Source: DATHZQ01 sp965216945
GTDB taxonomy: Bacteria > Actinomycetota > Acidimicrobiia > Spongiisociales > UBA5794
Assembly (NCBI GenBank): GCA_965216945.1
Contig: CBDCGU010000003.1
Location: 2,418,001 to 2,482,000, forward strand
DNA length: 64,000 nt
Reading direction: 5' to 3'
Shown in pieces: positions 46,208-54,507 of the stretch (positions are counted from its first letter, which is position 1; every line of letters starts with the position of its first letter). The notes beneath the pieces are model-generated. The model worked only from the letters and a program-made list of their open reading frames with translations. It did no database searches and was not told the DNA's origin. The translations under genes were made by a program, and so were the position numbers.

Positions 46208-46477
46208 GTGAGCGCTGCACACGGCGGGCCGCGGGTCACCTGGTACACGAAGCCGAACTGCGGTCTGTGCGACGATGCTTGGCCCCACGTGGCCCGGTCC
46301 GCTCGTTTCCTCCGGATCGGGGTCGATCGTGTCGACGTGGCGGAGGATGCCGGGTTGCGATCACGTTACGGCAGGCGCCTCCCGGTGCTGGCGGTCGGCG
46401 ACGCCGTGCTCGCAGAAGGCGTCATCAGTCGTGGCGAGGCGTGGCGGGCGATGCTGCGGCTGAGGTTCGGGCGGTAG
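46208..46477 (+). CDS. Glutaredoxin-like protein (thioredoxin fold)
   Basis: An 89-residue thioredoxin-fold protein. VTWYTKPNCGLCDDAWPHV carries the CxxC redox pair, and RLPVLAVGDAVLAEGVISR contains the cis-proline region. It matches the small DUF836-type group. With mycothiol genes present, it could act as a mycoredoxin-like reductase. The GTG at 46208 is chosen because the frame upstream belongs to the shadow of the adenosyltransferase gene. It overlaps the next convergent gene by 53 bp. Confidence 0.8.
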   Translation: MSAAHGGPRVTWYTKPNCGLCDDAWPHVARSARFLRIGVDRVDVAEDAGLRSRYGRRLPVLAVGDAVLAEGVISRGEAWRAMLRLRFGR

Positions 46478-47411
46478 CGCCGGTCTCGGCTTGGGTGCGG
46501 ATGCGCGCCTGCTCGCGGATGCGACGCTTGGAGCGTTTGTTGAGCCAAGCCACGAGACCGGCGAGACCGATGAACCCGAAGAAGATCGTGAGGCCGATGA
46601 GCCAGTCGTTGCCACCGGAGGCTCCCTGGAGCGCCTCCGCTCTCAGTGCGTCCTGCCAGGCCTTCTCGATTTCAGCCCAGCGCTGCGGATCCGGGTCGCT
46701 GAGAACCTCGACACCGTGCTGGTCGACCGCCCATTGCACCATGTCCGAGAGCGGGGATTCCTGGAACTGAGGGTTCCATGAGTACACCGGTGGTTGAGCG
46801 GCCCAGGCCCAGTCGGTGGCTTCGATGCCTTGGCCACTGGGATCACGGAAGAAGGCGCCTCCTCGCATCTGGCTGTGGTGGAGCTCGAGCTTGCCGGCCG
46901 CCCGCGCCAGATACCACTGGCCGATGACGGTGGCCAGGGGCTCCGGATAACCCGCTGCACCCTGGCGTGCGGCCACGTCCCACAACACGGCGTAGGCGAG
47001 ACCAAACGCATTGGTCTCCGCAAACAGCCGGCTGTCGAGTGTGTTGACGTAGACGGTGCCATCTTCGTTGAACACGGCTGCGTGGAGGAGCTGGCCCTCC
47101 GGTACGAGTCCGGTCGCATCGAGGCCGTCCTCCGTGCCGAACACACACAGGCTGAGCGGCGGCACGGATCCGAAGTCCTCCTCGAGGACCCGGGCCATCG
47201 CCCCCGCTTCGTCGGCGAGCCGGAGCCCGAGACCGTCGCCGACCGAGGGGGTGGCGGAGACGACGAGCAGGTCGGTCTGGCCGGTGGAACGCCACTCGAC
47301 GTCGGGGTACCGATCTCCGCACCCGGCGTGGGCCGGTGCGGCCACGGCGATGCCGACGGCGAACAGAGCCGCAACGAGGGCGGCGATTGCGGAGAGAGTG
47401 CGATACGCCAC
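46425..47411 (-). CDS. Exported, C-terminally anchored protein of unknown function
   Basis: A 328-residue protein. A signal peptide ends near residue 29 (AAPAHAGC). The extracellular part (about 30-275) has AETNAFGLAYAVLWDVAARQ, EPLATVIGQWYLARAAGKLE and AWQDALRAEAL, a helical layout reminiscent of peptidase MA-like proteins but without an HExxH. A membrane helix at about residues 280-300 (GLTIFFGFIGLAGLVAWL) is followed by a basic cytoplasmic tail. Divergent from rex. Confidence 0.65.
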   Translation of the reverse strand: MAYRTLSAIAALVAALFAVGIAVAAPAHAGCGDRYPDVEWRSTGQTDLLVVSATPSVGDGLGLRLADEAGAMARVLEEDFGSVPPLSLCVFGTEDGLDATGLVPEGQLLHAAVFNEDGTVYVNTLDSRLFAETNAFGLAYAVLWDVAARQGAAGYPEPLATVIGQWYLARAAGKLELHHSQMRGGAFFRDPSGQGIEATDWAWAAQPPVYSWNPQFQESPLSDMVQWAVDQHGVEVLSDPDPQRWAEIEKAWQDALRAEALQGASGGNDWLIGLTIFFGFIGLAGLVAWLNKRSKRRIREQARIRTQAETGATARTSAAASPATPRHD

Positions 47412-47525
47412 GGCTCCATCGTATCGGGGGGCGGACCGGTTGTGGCCGAGGTCGGTCCTGCGGATAGGGCCGGACGGCCCGCTGTGCGGCGGAGGTCGTG
47501 CATTGTTTCACTAAATTGCTGTGAC

Positions 47526-48143
47526 GTGAGACCATCCATCCCGCCCGCCACCGTGTCGCGGCTCCCGATCTATCTGCGGACGCTTGCCGATCTTCCGGCA
47601 TCCCAGGCCACGTGCTCATCGGAGCAGATGGCGTCGCTCGCAGGCGTGAACTCGGCCCAGGTGCGCAAAGACTTGTCGTTTCTGGGATCACATGGGACTC
47701 GCGGGGTCGGCTACGGCATCGCCGAACTGCGCGATCAGCTACGGCGTGCGCTGGGTCTGACGACCGAATACGCCGTCATGATCGTGGGCGCAGGGAATTT
47801 GGGCAGCGCGCTGAGCAACTATGGCGGCTTTGGAACGTGGGGCTTCGAGGTCGTGGCGATTGTGGACGCCGACCCGGCGAAGATCGGCACCACCGTTGCC
47901 GGCATCCCAGTCGAACCCATCGACACCCTGGAGCAGATCGTTGCGCAGCGCGCCGTGCAGATCGCCATCATCGCCACCCCGTCCCGTGCCGCCCAGGAGG
48001 TCGCCAACCGGGTGATCGGGTCGGGAGTGCGCTCGATCCTCAACTTCGCACCGGCGGTGCTGGACGTGCCCGAGGGCGTCAAGGTTCGTCGGGTCGATCT
48101 GTCCACCGAGCTGCAGATCCTCACCTACCACCTGCAGCATTAG
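47526..48143 (+). CDS. rex: Redox-sensing transcriptional repressor Rex
   Basis: A 205-residue winged-helix plus Rossmann protein that leaves DNA when NADH/NAD+ rises. SEQMASLAGVNSAQVRKDLS and HGTRGVGYGIAELRDQL form the DNA-binding domain, MIVGAGNLGSALSNYGGF the NAD motif, and FAPAVLDVPEGVKVRRVDLS with ELQILTYHLQ the C-terminal domain-swap helix. It stands next to the respiratory operon, a typical target. Upstream, TTTCACTAAATTG near 47509 is at best a half site. The GTG at 47526 fits the usual Rex start. Confidence 0.95.
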   Translation: MRPSIPPATVSRLPIYLRTLADLPASQATCSSEQMASLAGVNSAQVRKDLSFLGSHGTRGVGYGIAELRDQLRRALGLTTEYAVMIVGAGNLGSALSNYGGFGTWGFEVVAIVDADPAKIGTTVAGIPVEPIDTLEQIVAQRAVQIAIIATPSRAAQEVANRVIGSGVRSILNFAPAVLDVPEGVKVRRVDLSTELQILTYHLQH

Positions 48144-48258
48144 CCGGGCCACCTGTGGCACGAGGGCCGGCATGGACGGCGGGCGTGGCGGACGGGCGAT
48201 GCGAGGTCGACACGGGCTGTGATCGATGCCCGGTCGCCGGTACCCGGTCCGGCTCCGC

Positions 48259-48774
48259 TCAGGCTGCGGCGTCTTCTCGCTCGTAGCGGTCGAGGGCGAC
48301 GACGAACATCACGAAGAGCACGAAGGACGCCAAGGTGACTGCGATCGCCGGTATCCGAATCTGGAAGGCGTTGAGCCCTTCCGTGTTCGCCGGACGCAGA
48401 CCACGCGGTGCGTAGATCACGAAGAGCATGCTGCCGACCACCATCCAGCCGAAGGTGGCGGCGCCGGTGACGAGGAAGCCGAGGCGGGCACCCAGGTTGG
48501 TGTACAACAGGAGGTATCCCGTGCCGATGAAAGAGACGATGGCGACCACCGTGATCAGAATGCCGCGTGCTGCGATGGAGAAGTCCGAAGTCTCCCCCGT
48601 TGTGCCGTCGACTTGCTTGAAGACCGCGTCGTAGGCGTCGCCGAGCCAGGCCCGGAGCTGGGGGACGAACGCAAGGACGGAGATCACGATGGCGATGACG
48701 CCGATCCACTCCAGAGCCGACAGGCCACGCTCGTCGTGATGCAAACGCAAGGCGATCGGGTCGGTGTGCTTCAT
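48259..48774 (-). CDS. Membrane protein at the end of the bc-complex operon
   Basis: A 171-residue protein. A charged start (MKHTDPIALRLHHDERG) leads to four hydrophobic helices at about 18-38, 67-87, 96-118 and 133-155, with a soluble loop YDAVFKQVDGTTGETSDF between the first two. No cofactor residues are recognisable. Its ATG shares a base with the stop of the cytochrome c gene (TGATG), so it is co-translated with the complex and may be an assembly or supernumerary subunit. Function unknown. Confidence 0.7.
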   Translation of the reverse strand: MKHTDPIALRLHHDERGLSALEWIGVIAIVISVLAFVPQLRAWLGDAYDAVFKQVDGTTGETSDFSIAARGILITVVAIVSFIGTGYLLLYTNLGARLGFLVTGAATFGWMVVGSMLFVIYAPRGLRPANTEGLNAFQIRIPAIAVTLASFVLFVMFVVALDRYEREDAAA

Positions 48775-50432
48775 CACAGTGACCTCTCGTAGGCGACGAT
48801 GAGGGCGATGTCCTCGGCGCTGAGGATCTGTCCGAATCCGGGCATCCGTCCCGAGCCCAAGCCGTTGATGCCGTAGCTCTCGTTGTCGACGGTCCCGCGG
48901 ATGACGAACTGGATCTGGTCCTCCACGTCGGGGAACTGGATGAGGGAGCGGCCGTCGAGCAGTGACGGTCCCCACGCACCGCTGCCGGCGCCCTGCTCGA
49001 AGGCAACTCCGGCCTGGTAGCCGCCGGTGTGGCAGCGGGCGCAGTATCCGTTGAACAGTCCGACCGCCCGCTCGGCCTCGCCGGTCGACAGCCCGGTTGC
49101 GGCAGCGACCTCGGCGAAGTCGACCTCCCACAACCGCTGCTCGGCGGACTCCTCCAAGAACGCCAGTCCGCTCTCGACCCTGTCGAGGAACACGTCCTGA
49201 CGGTCGGTGATGACCCCGAGCGTGAGGTGCGCAGTGTCGAGATCCAGCAGGAAGGCCTCGGTTCGGGCCAGATCCTGGACCGGTGCTCCGGTGAGATCCG
49301 TTCCCGTGAACGCATTGTCGGGATCGAGTTCCAGCCCGTAGAGGTTGGTGAACGCCGGGTCCTGGATCATCTCGACTTCGGCGATGCGGTTGCCATCGTC
49401 GTCCAGCACGGGCGCTCCTTCGGCATCGACCCGATCGGTCACCTGGCGCACCATCACCGTGCTGTCGATGATTCCGCCGATCTCGGTGAGGCGGCGTTCC
49501 ACGTCGTCGGTCAGACCGTCGCGATCGGTGTCGGTGCCTGCTTCGCCGCAGCTCGATCCGACCGCAGACGCGGATGCCGGCGTGCACGTTCCGTCGCCGG
49601 CCATGAGGAACCGGATCTCGCCGGGGAAGTCTTCGATCACGGCAAACTGGGCCGGCGCCTCCTCGACATCCTCGACCGCAGCCTGCTGCTCGACGATCTG
49701 CCGGGCCACGGTGGCCTCTCCACCTGCGATGCGGGCGAGGGCGTCGGCGACGATGCCCTCGACCTCGTCCAGGGCCTGGCCCTGCGGGATCTGGATCGTC
49801 TCCAGGTATGCCATCACCTGATCGACTTCCTGCAACGTCATGGCACCGCCACCTTCGAGCCCGTTGGCGGGCATCGGCGTGCCGGCGCGTCCGAACTCGA
49901 TCCAGTGCCTCACTTCGTCCTCGTCGAAGCGGAGGAACACGTCGTTGATCGACGGAGCGGTCCAGGCGACGTCGAGGCCGCTGCGTGCTTCGACGAACGG
50001 CGCAGCACCGCCACCGCCTTCAGGTCCGTGACAGTTGATGCACGAGAACGTGCTGTACCAGTGCTCGCCTTCCTCCACATCCTTCTCGTGGATCTTCTCG
50101 GCGGCGGCGATCTGGCGGTCGCCCTCGTTGATGAAGTAGACGGGCAGTGCCACTGCCAGCACTGCGGCCGAGACCACGGCGACGTTGAGCACGCGTGTGA
50201 TCCGATTCGTCTCGAGCTCGTCGTCCGACAGGTACGGCTGGAGGTTTTGCGGGGTCTCCTCGGCCAGGCGCGCCCGGCGCCGGCTGTTGATGAACAGGTA
50301 GCCGACCCACGCCAGGAAAGCCGCCGCCGCAAGCGTGAGTACGACCGATCCAACGCCCACGTTGGACGGTTCGACCGGTCCGTCCTCTGCGGCAACGGCC
50401 AGGAACGGCCGCAGAAGCTCGGTCACACGCAC
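48774..50432 (-). CDS. Dihaem cytochrome c subunit of the bc complex
   Basis: A 552-residue membrane protein. N-terminal hydrophobic helices at about 25-48 and 82-104 anchor it. The large outer part holds two haem c sites, CINCH (about residue 130) and CARCH (about residue 465), each followed by a Met-bearing stretch (GTPMPANGLEGGG; SGRMPGFGQILSAED). Between them lies an acidic insert with GTDTDRDGLTDDVERR, a thrombospondin-type calcium motif. It would accept electrons from Rieske and pass them to an oxidase. GTG start; it overlaps the Rieske stop by 10 bp. Confidence 0.88.
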   Translation of the reverse strand: MRVTELLRPFLAVAAEDGPVEPSNVGVGSVVLTLAAAAFLAWVGYLFINSRRRARLAEETPQNLQPYLSDDELETNRITRVLNVAVVSAAVLAVALPVYFINEGDRQIAAAEKIHEKDVEEGEHWYSTFSCINCHGPEGGGGAAPFVEARSGLDVAWTAPSINDVFLRFDEDEVRHWIEFGRAGTPMPANGLEGGGAMTLQEVDQVMAYLETIQIPQGQALDEVEGIVADALARIAGGEATVARQIVEQQAAVEDVEEAPAQFAVIEDFPGEIRFLMAGDGTCTPASASAVGSSCGEAGTDTDRDGLTDDVERRLTEIGGIIDSTVMVRQVTDRVDAEGAPVLDDDGNRIAEVEMIQDPAFTNLYGLELDPDNAFTGTDLTGAPVQDLARTEAFLLDLDTAHLTLGVITDRQDVFLDRVESGLAFLEESAEQRLWEVDFAEVAAATGLSTGEAERAVGLFNGYCARCHTGGYQAGVAFEQGAGSGAWGPSLLDGRSLIQFPDVEDQIQFVIRGTVDNESYGINGLGSGRMPGFGQILSAEDIALIVAYERSL

Positions 50433-51289
50433 GACGGTCCCTGCGGGTAGGGAATCGTCTTGACCTTGGCCCGCGCCGTCTGCCTCACTTCTCCCGTCAG
50501 AACGATCAGCGAGCCCGAGTCGTCGACTTCGACGGCGAAGCGGTCCATGTTGCGGGGTGCCGGGCCCGACTCGTACTCACCGTGGAAGTTGTAGCGGGAG
50601 CCGTGGCACGGGCATTCGAATCCTTGCGACGGCACGCACGATGGGACACGACAGCCGAGGTGGACACATCGCTGCCACAGCGCCATGAGCCCCGGTTCGC
50701 CCCCCTCGGCCCCGGCCACGACATCGAGACCCTCGAACGAGCTCCCGGCGAGATCGCTCTCTGGGAAGGGGACGATCCAACTCTGCGCCGCGGCGACGAA
50801 CTTGGGGACGATCGACCCGTCGCTCTGCAGGATCTCGGCGCGCAACTCGTTGAGGGTGCCGACATTGATGGGCGTCCCGAATCCGCCCTTGAGCTTCGGC
50901 CACATGAAGGCGAGACCGGCGATGGCGAACTGACCGAGGAAGATGCCGAAGAAGGCGAGCAGGGATCGGTTGAAGAACTTGCGCCGCTCGACTCCCATCT
51001 CCGCCGCGGTGAGCTCCTCTCGCTGCTCGAGCGGATCGACGGGCGGTGGTCCCGGCTCGGCGTGCTCGGCGGTCTCAGGTGGCGCCAGCAGGGCGACCGA
51101 GGACTCGGTGCCGCTCGCGGCGCGCACCTCGCGACCTTGCAGGTCGGCGCGCCTGGCGCGCTTGTCGAACTCGCCGGTGATGGTGTCTTCTCCGCCGTCG
51201 CCCCGCCGGTACGCGATCGTCATCACGCTGATCGTCACCAGCAGCCCTGCGGCTGCCAGTCCGATGATGAAAGCTGCTGTAGCGCTCAT
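50423..51289 (-). CDS. qcrA: Rieske iron-sulfur subunit
   Basis: A 288-residue subunit with a 2Fe-2S cluster that takes electrons from menaquinol. Membrane helices at about 6-27 and 107-130 frame a charged cytoplasmic segment. The cluster motifs are WQRCVHLGCRVP and FECPCHGSRYNFHGEYESGP (C-x-H and C-x2-H plus the disulfide cysteines). It lies between cytochrome c and cytochrome b genes in the operon. Confidence 0.95.
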   Translation of the reverse strand: MSATAAFIIGLAAAGLLVTISVMTIAYRRGDGGEDTITGEFDKRARRADLQGREVRAASGTESSVALLAPPETAEHAEPGPPPVDPLEQREELTAAEMGVERRKFFNRSLLAFFGIFLGQFAIAGLAFMWPKLKGGFGTPINVGTLNELRAEILQSDGSIVPKFVAAAQSWIVPFPESDLAGSSFEGLDVVAGAEGGEPGLMALWQRCVHLGCRVPSCVPSQGFECPCHGSRYNFHGEYESGPAPRNMDRFAVEVDDSGSLIVLTGEVRQTARAKVKTIPYPQGPSCV

Positions 51290-51299
51290 GAGTCACCCA

Positions 51300-52418
51300 T
51301 CAGAAGTCGAAGAAGATGCCGTCTGCCCACGGGTATGTGAAGTTGAACCCCGGGCCGCGGAAGAATGAGCCATAGATCGTCAGGATCGCGGCAGAGAACA
51401 GGAAGAAGCTGAAGATCATGATCGCCAGCTTGCGGTCAGACGGTCGCACCGACGGGTTGCGGTCGATATAGGGGATCACGGCGAGGCCACCGAGCCCGAA
51501 GCCAGGTATGAGCACGCCGGCGACCTGGGGATCGAAGTAGGACAGCAGCTCCTGCAGCCCGAGGAAGTACCACGGCGCCTTCGACGGATTGGGCTGCTCA
51601 TTGAAGTTGGCGAACTCGAGCAGCGGAGCGTCGACGAACACGGAGAAGACGAACAACGCTGCGGTGCAGATCATCAAGGCCACGAACTCGATGGCCACCA
51701 GATGCGGCCACGTGTTGACCTTGTCGGTGGGTTCGGCCTTGACCTGCTGGATCGCACCGGCCTTGACGACGGTCAGCAGGCGCTGGGTGCGCACCCCCTC
51801 GGGGATGGTGGGTGCGGCAGCGGGGGCCGCGGCGGCGCCGGCGGCGGTCGCCACAGTCGCCGGAACGGGTGCAGGGGTCGCTTCGCCGGCGAATTGCGGC
51901 GCTGGTGTGCCATCCCACTTGGCACGTGCGAGGGCGGCGCGGCGCAGCAAGTCGGTGGGAACACCGTATTCGGCGGATTCGGCAGCGAGATCCCGCACGG
52001 GGCCACCCCCGGCTGCGGGGGCTGCGGCCGGTGCGGCCGGCTGCGCCTGCGGTGCGGCTGCGGCGGCGGGCTCTGCGGTGGCTGCGGCGGGCGGTACAGC
52101 GGCGCCGGTCATCTCGGCGAGCATCGCTTCGACGCTGACACCCTTGGCCTTCGCCTTGGCTTCCACCGATCGCCGGAAGAGCGACTCCGGGATACCTGCA
52201 GCCTCGGCGGCTGCCGCCATGTCGGGCGGCCCCGCAGCAGTGGCAGGTGGAGCGGCCTCCGCTTCTGCCACGGGCGCGGGGGCTGCGGGTTCGGGGGCTG
52301 CAGGCGCGGGCGGTTCCTCGCCCTTCATCTCGGCGAGTACTTCCTCGACCGTGCGCCCCTCTGCCTTGGCTCTCGCCTCGGCGGAGCGCCGGAGGATATG
52401 TTCGGGAATCTCAGCCAC
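51300..52418 (-). CDS. Cytochrome b C-terminal half (subunit IV-like) with repeat-bearing extension
   Basis: A 372-residue protein. About residues 237-372 are the C-terminal part of cytochrome b: three helices with NEQPNPSKAPWYFLGLQELL (PEWY-like Qo loop, here APWY). About residues 1-215 are unusual. Three modules, at about 4-34, 76-106 and 153-170, share IPExxxRRSxEAxAKxxG, and are separated by long Ala/Pro-rich linkers. GTG at 52418 has AAGGAG upstream. It would complete the quinol oxidation site with the b6-like partner. The modules recall E3-binding-type domains and may bind another protein. Confidence 0.85.
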   Translation of the reverse strand: MAEIPEHILRRSAEARAKAEGRTVEEVLAEMKGEEPPAPAAPEPAAPAPVAEAEAAPPATAAGPPDMAAAAEAAGIPESLFRRSVEAKAKAKGVSVEAMLAEMTGAAVPPAAATAEPAAAAAPQAQPAAPAAAPAAGGGPVRDLAAESAEYGVPTDLLRRAALARAKWDGTPAPQFAGEATPAPVPATVATAAGAAAAPAAAPTIPEGVRTQRLLTVVKAGAIQQVKAEPTDKVNTWPHLVAIEFVALMICTAALFVFSVFVDAPLLEFANFNEQPNPSKAPWYFLGLQELLSYFDPQVAGVLIPGFGLGGLAVIPYIDRNPSVRPSDRKLAIMIFSFFLFSAAILTIYGSFFRGPGFNFTYPWADGIFFDF

Positions 52419-52426
52419 AGCGCTCC

Positions 52427-53209
52427 TTACAGCGGACCGGAGATGCCGCCGTCCTTGCGCACCCGCCAGAAGTGCACCGCCATGAAGATGACGATGACGA
52501 ACGGCAGGAACAGGACATGGAGAACGTACCAGCGCAGCAGCGTGTCGGGTGTGATCTGTACGCCGCCGATCAACGCAAATGACACTTGGTCGCCGATGAC
52601 AGGGCTGTAGGCCGCCATGTTGGAACCGACGGTGACCGCCCACAACGCCAGCTGGTCCCACGGCAAGAGGTAGCCGGTGAAGGACAGAAGCAGCGTGAGC
52701 AGCAGGAGGATGACGCCGACGACCCAGTTGAACTCCCGGGGTGGTTTGTATGCGCCGTGATAGAACACACGTGCCATGTGGAGGAACACCGTGAGCACCA
52801 TGGCGTGGGCACCCCAGCGGTGCATGTTGCGAACGAGCTGGCCGAACGCCACGTCGGTGGCCAGCGCCTGGATGTCTTGGAAGGCCTGCGGCGACGTGGG
52901 TCGGTAGTAGAACATCAGGAAGATGCCGGTGATCGTCAGCAAGATGAAGAGGAAGAAGCTGAGGCCACCGAGACACAAGGTGTAGGAGAGCCGAACCCCG
53001 TGCCGCTTCACCTTCACCGGGTGCAGGTGATAGAGCACGTTGTTCATGATCACGTAGGAGCGGTTGCGGGGGCTGTCCGAGTACCCGTGCCTGAACGGGG
53101 ACCCGGGACGGAAGATGCTGGACCACGCCTGGCTGGAGCGGATGTGATCGCCCACCTCGGCGAGGCGATCCTTCAGCCCGACCCGGCCGTTGCCATCTCC
53201 GTTCGCCAC
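52427..53209 (-). CDS. qcrB: Cytochrome b6-like subunit with haem c_i cysteine
   Basis: A 260-residue b6-type cytochrome with four membrane helices. Haem b ligands are two His pairs: MHRW...FLHM, 13 residues between, and VLHV...AVHF, 14 between, the b6 pattern. Cys79 in YTLCLGGLSFF is at the place of the cysteine that binds the extra haem c_i (c_n) in b6f and firmicute complexes, followed by GIFLMFYYRPT. It is part of a split cytochrome b together with the next gene. Menaquinone is the likely substrate in this lineage. Confidence 0.95.
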   Translation of the reverse strand: MANGDGNGRVGLKDRLAEVGDHIRSSQAWSSIFRPGSPFRHGYSDSPRNRSYVIMNNVLYHLHPVKVKRHGVRLSYTLCLGGLSFFLFILLTITGIFLMFYYRPTSPQAFQDIQALATDVAFGQLVRNMHRWGAHAMVLTVFLHMARVFYHGAYKPPREFNWVVGVILLLLTLLLSFTGYLLPWDQLALWAVTVGSNMAAYSPVIGDQVSFALIGGVQITPDTLLRWYVLHVLFLPFVIVIFMAVHFWRVRKDGGISGPL

Positions 53210-53280
53210 CTCTGCTCCCTCGTGTGCTTCTTCGGCGCCGGCAGTTTCACCGACAGGCGCCGCTGGTCAAAATCCCGCTC

Positions 53281-53727
53281 CTACCAGCGCATGCCGTAGG
53301 AGTAGCCGTTCTTGAAGTCACGCTGTTGAGTGTTGTACTCCCACGGTTTTAGCTCGAATTCCTGCGCCTGATCTGCCAGGGAGCCGGCGAACTTGCCAAG
53401 CGTGATCACGCCCGTCGGGCAGCGGTCGATGCAGAGCGCACAGCGGGTGCACTCGTCCTCGTCGACGAGGAAGAATCCCTGGTTCTCGGCGGTGTCGCCA
53501 GGGTTGTCGACATTGGTGCCTTCTGCGATGGCGTCGAGCGACAGGTAGTGGATGCACTTCCACGGGCAGATGTCGACGCAGCCTTCGCACAGGATGCACT
53601 CCGATTGGTCGATGTGGAGGAACTGCTTCGGTTTGACCGCCGCCTTCAGGTACTCGCCATCCACCGCGGCGAGCTGATAGTCGTCGCGCATCGGCGGTGT
53701 CTCGAACCAGATGTCGGTCTTGGCCAC
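53281..53727 (-). CDS. Two-cluster [4Fe-4S] ferredoxin-like protein in the bc operon
   Basis: A 148-residue protein with two [4Fe-4S] motifs: ECILCEGCVDICPWKC (about residues 44-58) and ECTRCALCIDRCPTGV (about 92-106). Residues between them form an insert with LDAIAEGTNVDNPGD. The N-terminal 40 residues and the C-terminal tail ending NGYSYGMRW are extra. No membrane helix, so it may dock to the cytoplasmic face. It sits between the two membrane genes of the operon, an uncommon place for a ferredoxin. GTG start at 53727. Confidence 0.88.
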   Translation of the reverse strand: MAKTDIWFETPPMRDDYQLAAVDGEYLKAAVKPKQFLHIDQSECILCEGCVDICPWKCIHYLSLDAIAEGTNVDNPGDTAENQGFFLVDEDECTRCALCIDRCPTGVITLGKFAGSLADQAQEFELKPWEYNTQQRDFKNGYSYGMRW

Positions 53728-53735
53728 GGCGCCCG

Positions 53736-54344
53736 CTACCTCTCGACCTTGGTGAGGGGCCGGCCGTACGTCGACACGGGCTGCGGTGGCGGTGCCGACT
53801 CGGCCCGCTTCTGGTATTCCTGCCACTGGTACATCACGACGGCAGTACCCCCGAGCACCACCACGGCGTACGTGCCGGAGACGATGTCCTTGACGGCGGC
53901 ATAGCTGATGGAGACCTCGTTGTTGAGGACGAGCCACGACGGGATCGTCACGGCGGTCTTCTGCGGGGTCCATTCCCACACGGATTGGGTGAGGGTGAGC
54001 CACTCGTTGGGCACGATGCCGAAAAGGATCATCATCACCGAGACGAACACCAGCGCACCGACCGCGGCACGCGCCCACGTCATCGGCCGCTTGTAGAGGA
54101 ACGCCAGGCAGATCCCACCCAACAGGACGAACGCGCCGCCCAGCGAGATGATCTGACCGATGACGACCGGAAGCCATCCGCGGGGAATCGACGGGTAGAG
54201 GTCGCGGCCGAGACTGTCGGTCTCCGGTAGCCCGGTGAAGTGGGCGATCAACGCCCCGCCGATGGCGACGAGCGTGCCAACCACGATGGCGGCGGCACCC
54301 ATCTGCTGAAATCGACGTATCTCTCTGTCGGTCGTTGCTGCCAT
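53736..54344 (-). CDS. Membrane protein opening the bc-complex operon
   Basis: A 202-residue protein with about four or five hydrophobic helices: about 14-36, 56-82, 88-112 and 146-168. The N-terminal 12 residues (AATTDREIRRFQQ) and C-terminal tail (QEYQKRAESAPPPQP) are soluble. No haem or metal ligands are recognised. Being first in the operon, directly before the ferredoxin (8-bp gap), it could anchor the ferredoxin to the complex. Function unknown. Confidence 0.7.
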   Translation of the reverse strand: MAATTDREIRRFQQMGAAAIVVGTLVAIGGALIAHFTGLPETDSLGRDLYPSIPRGWLPVVIGQIISLGGAFVLLGGICLAFLYKRPMTWARAAVGALVFVSVMMILFGIVPNEWLTLTQSVWEWTPQKTAVTIPSWLVLNNEVSISYAAVKDIVSGTYAVVVLGGTAVVMYQWQEYQKRAESAPPPQPVSTYGRPLTKVER

Positions 54345-54507
54345 TGCCTCGCCTGGGCGCGTCCGATCGCTCGCTTGGGTGCGACATTCTATCCACGGCC
54401 GTCGACACTCTGTAGTCGGCTCGGCCGGAGATCGACGTCCGACCCGAACCTCGTCTCTCAGGCCATTGCAACGGGTGCTTCTACCCCATCCCCTAACGTG
54501 ATCCGCA

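Noticed and set aside
47490..47525. Rex operator upstream of rex
   Set aside because: TTTCACTAAATTG and TGTGACGTGA resemble half sites, but no full TGTGAA-N4-TTCACA palindrome is present.
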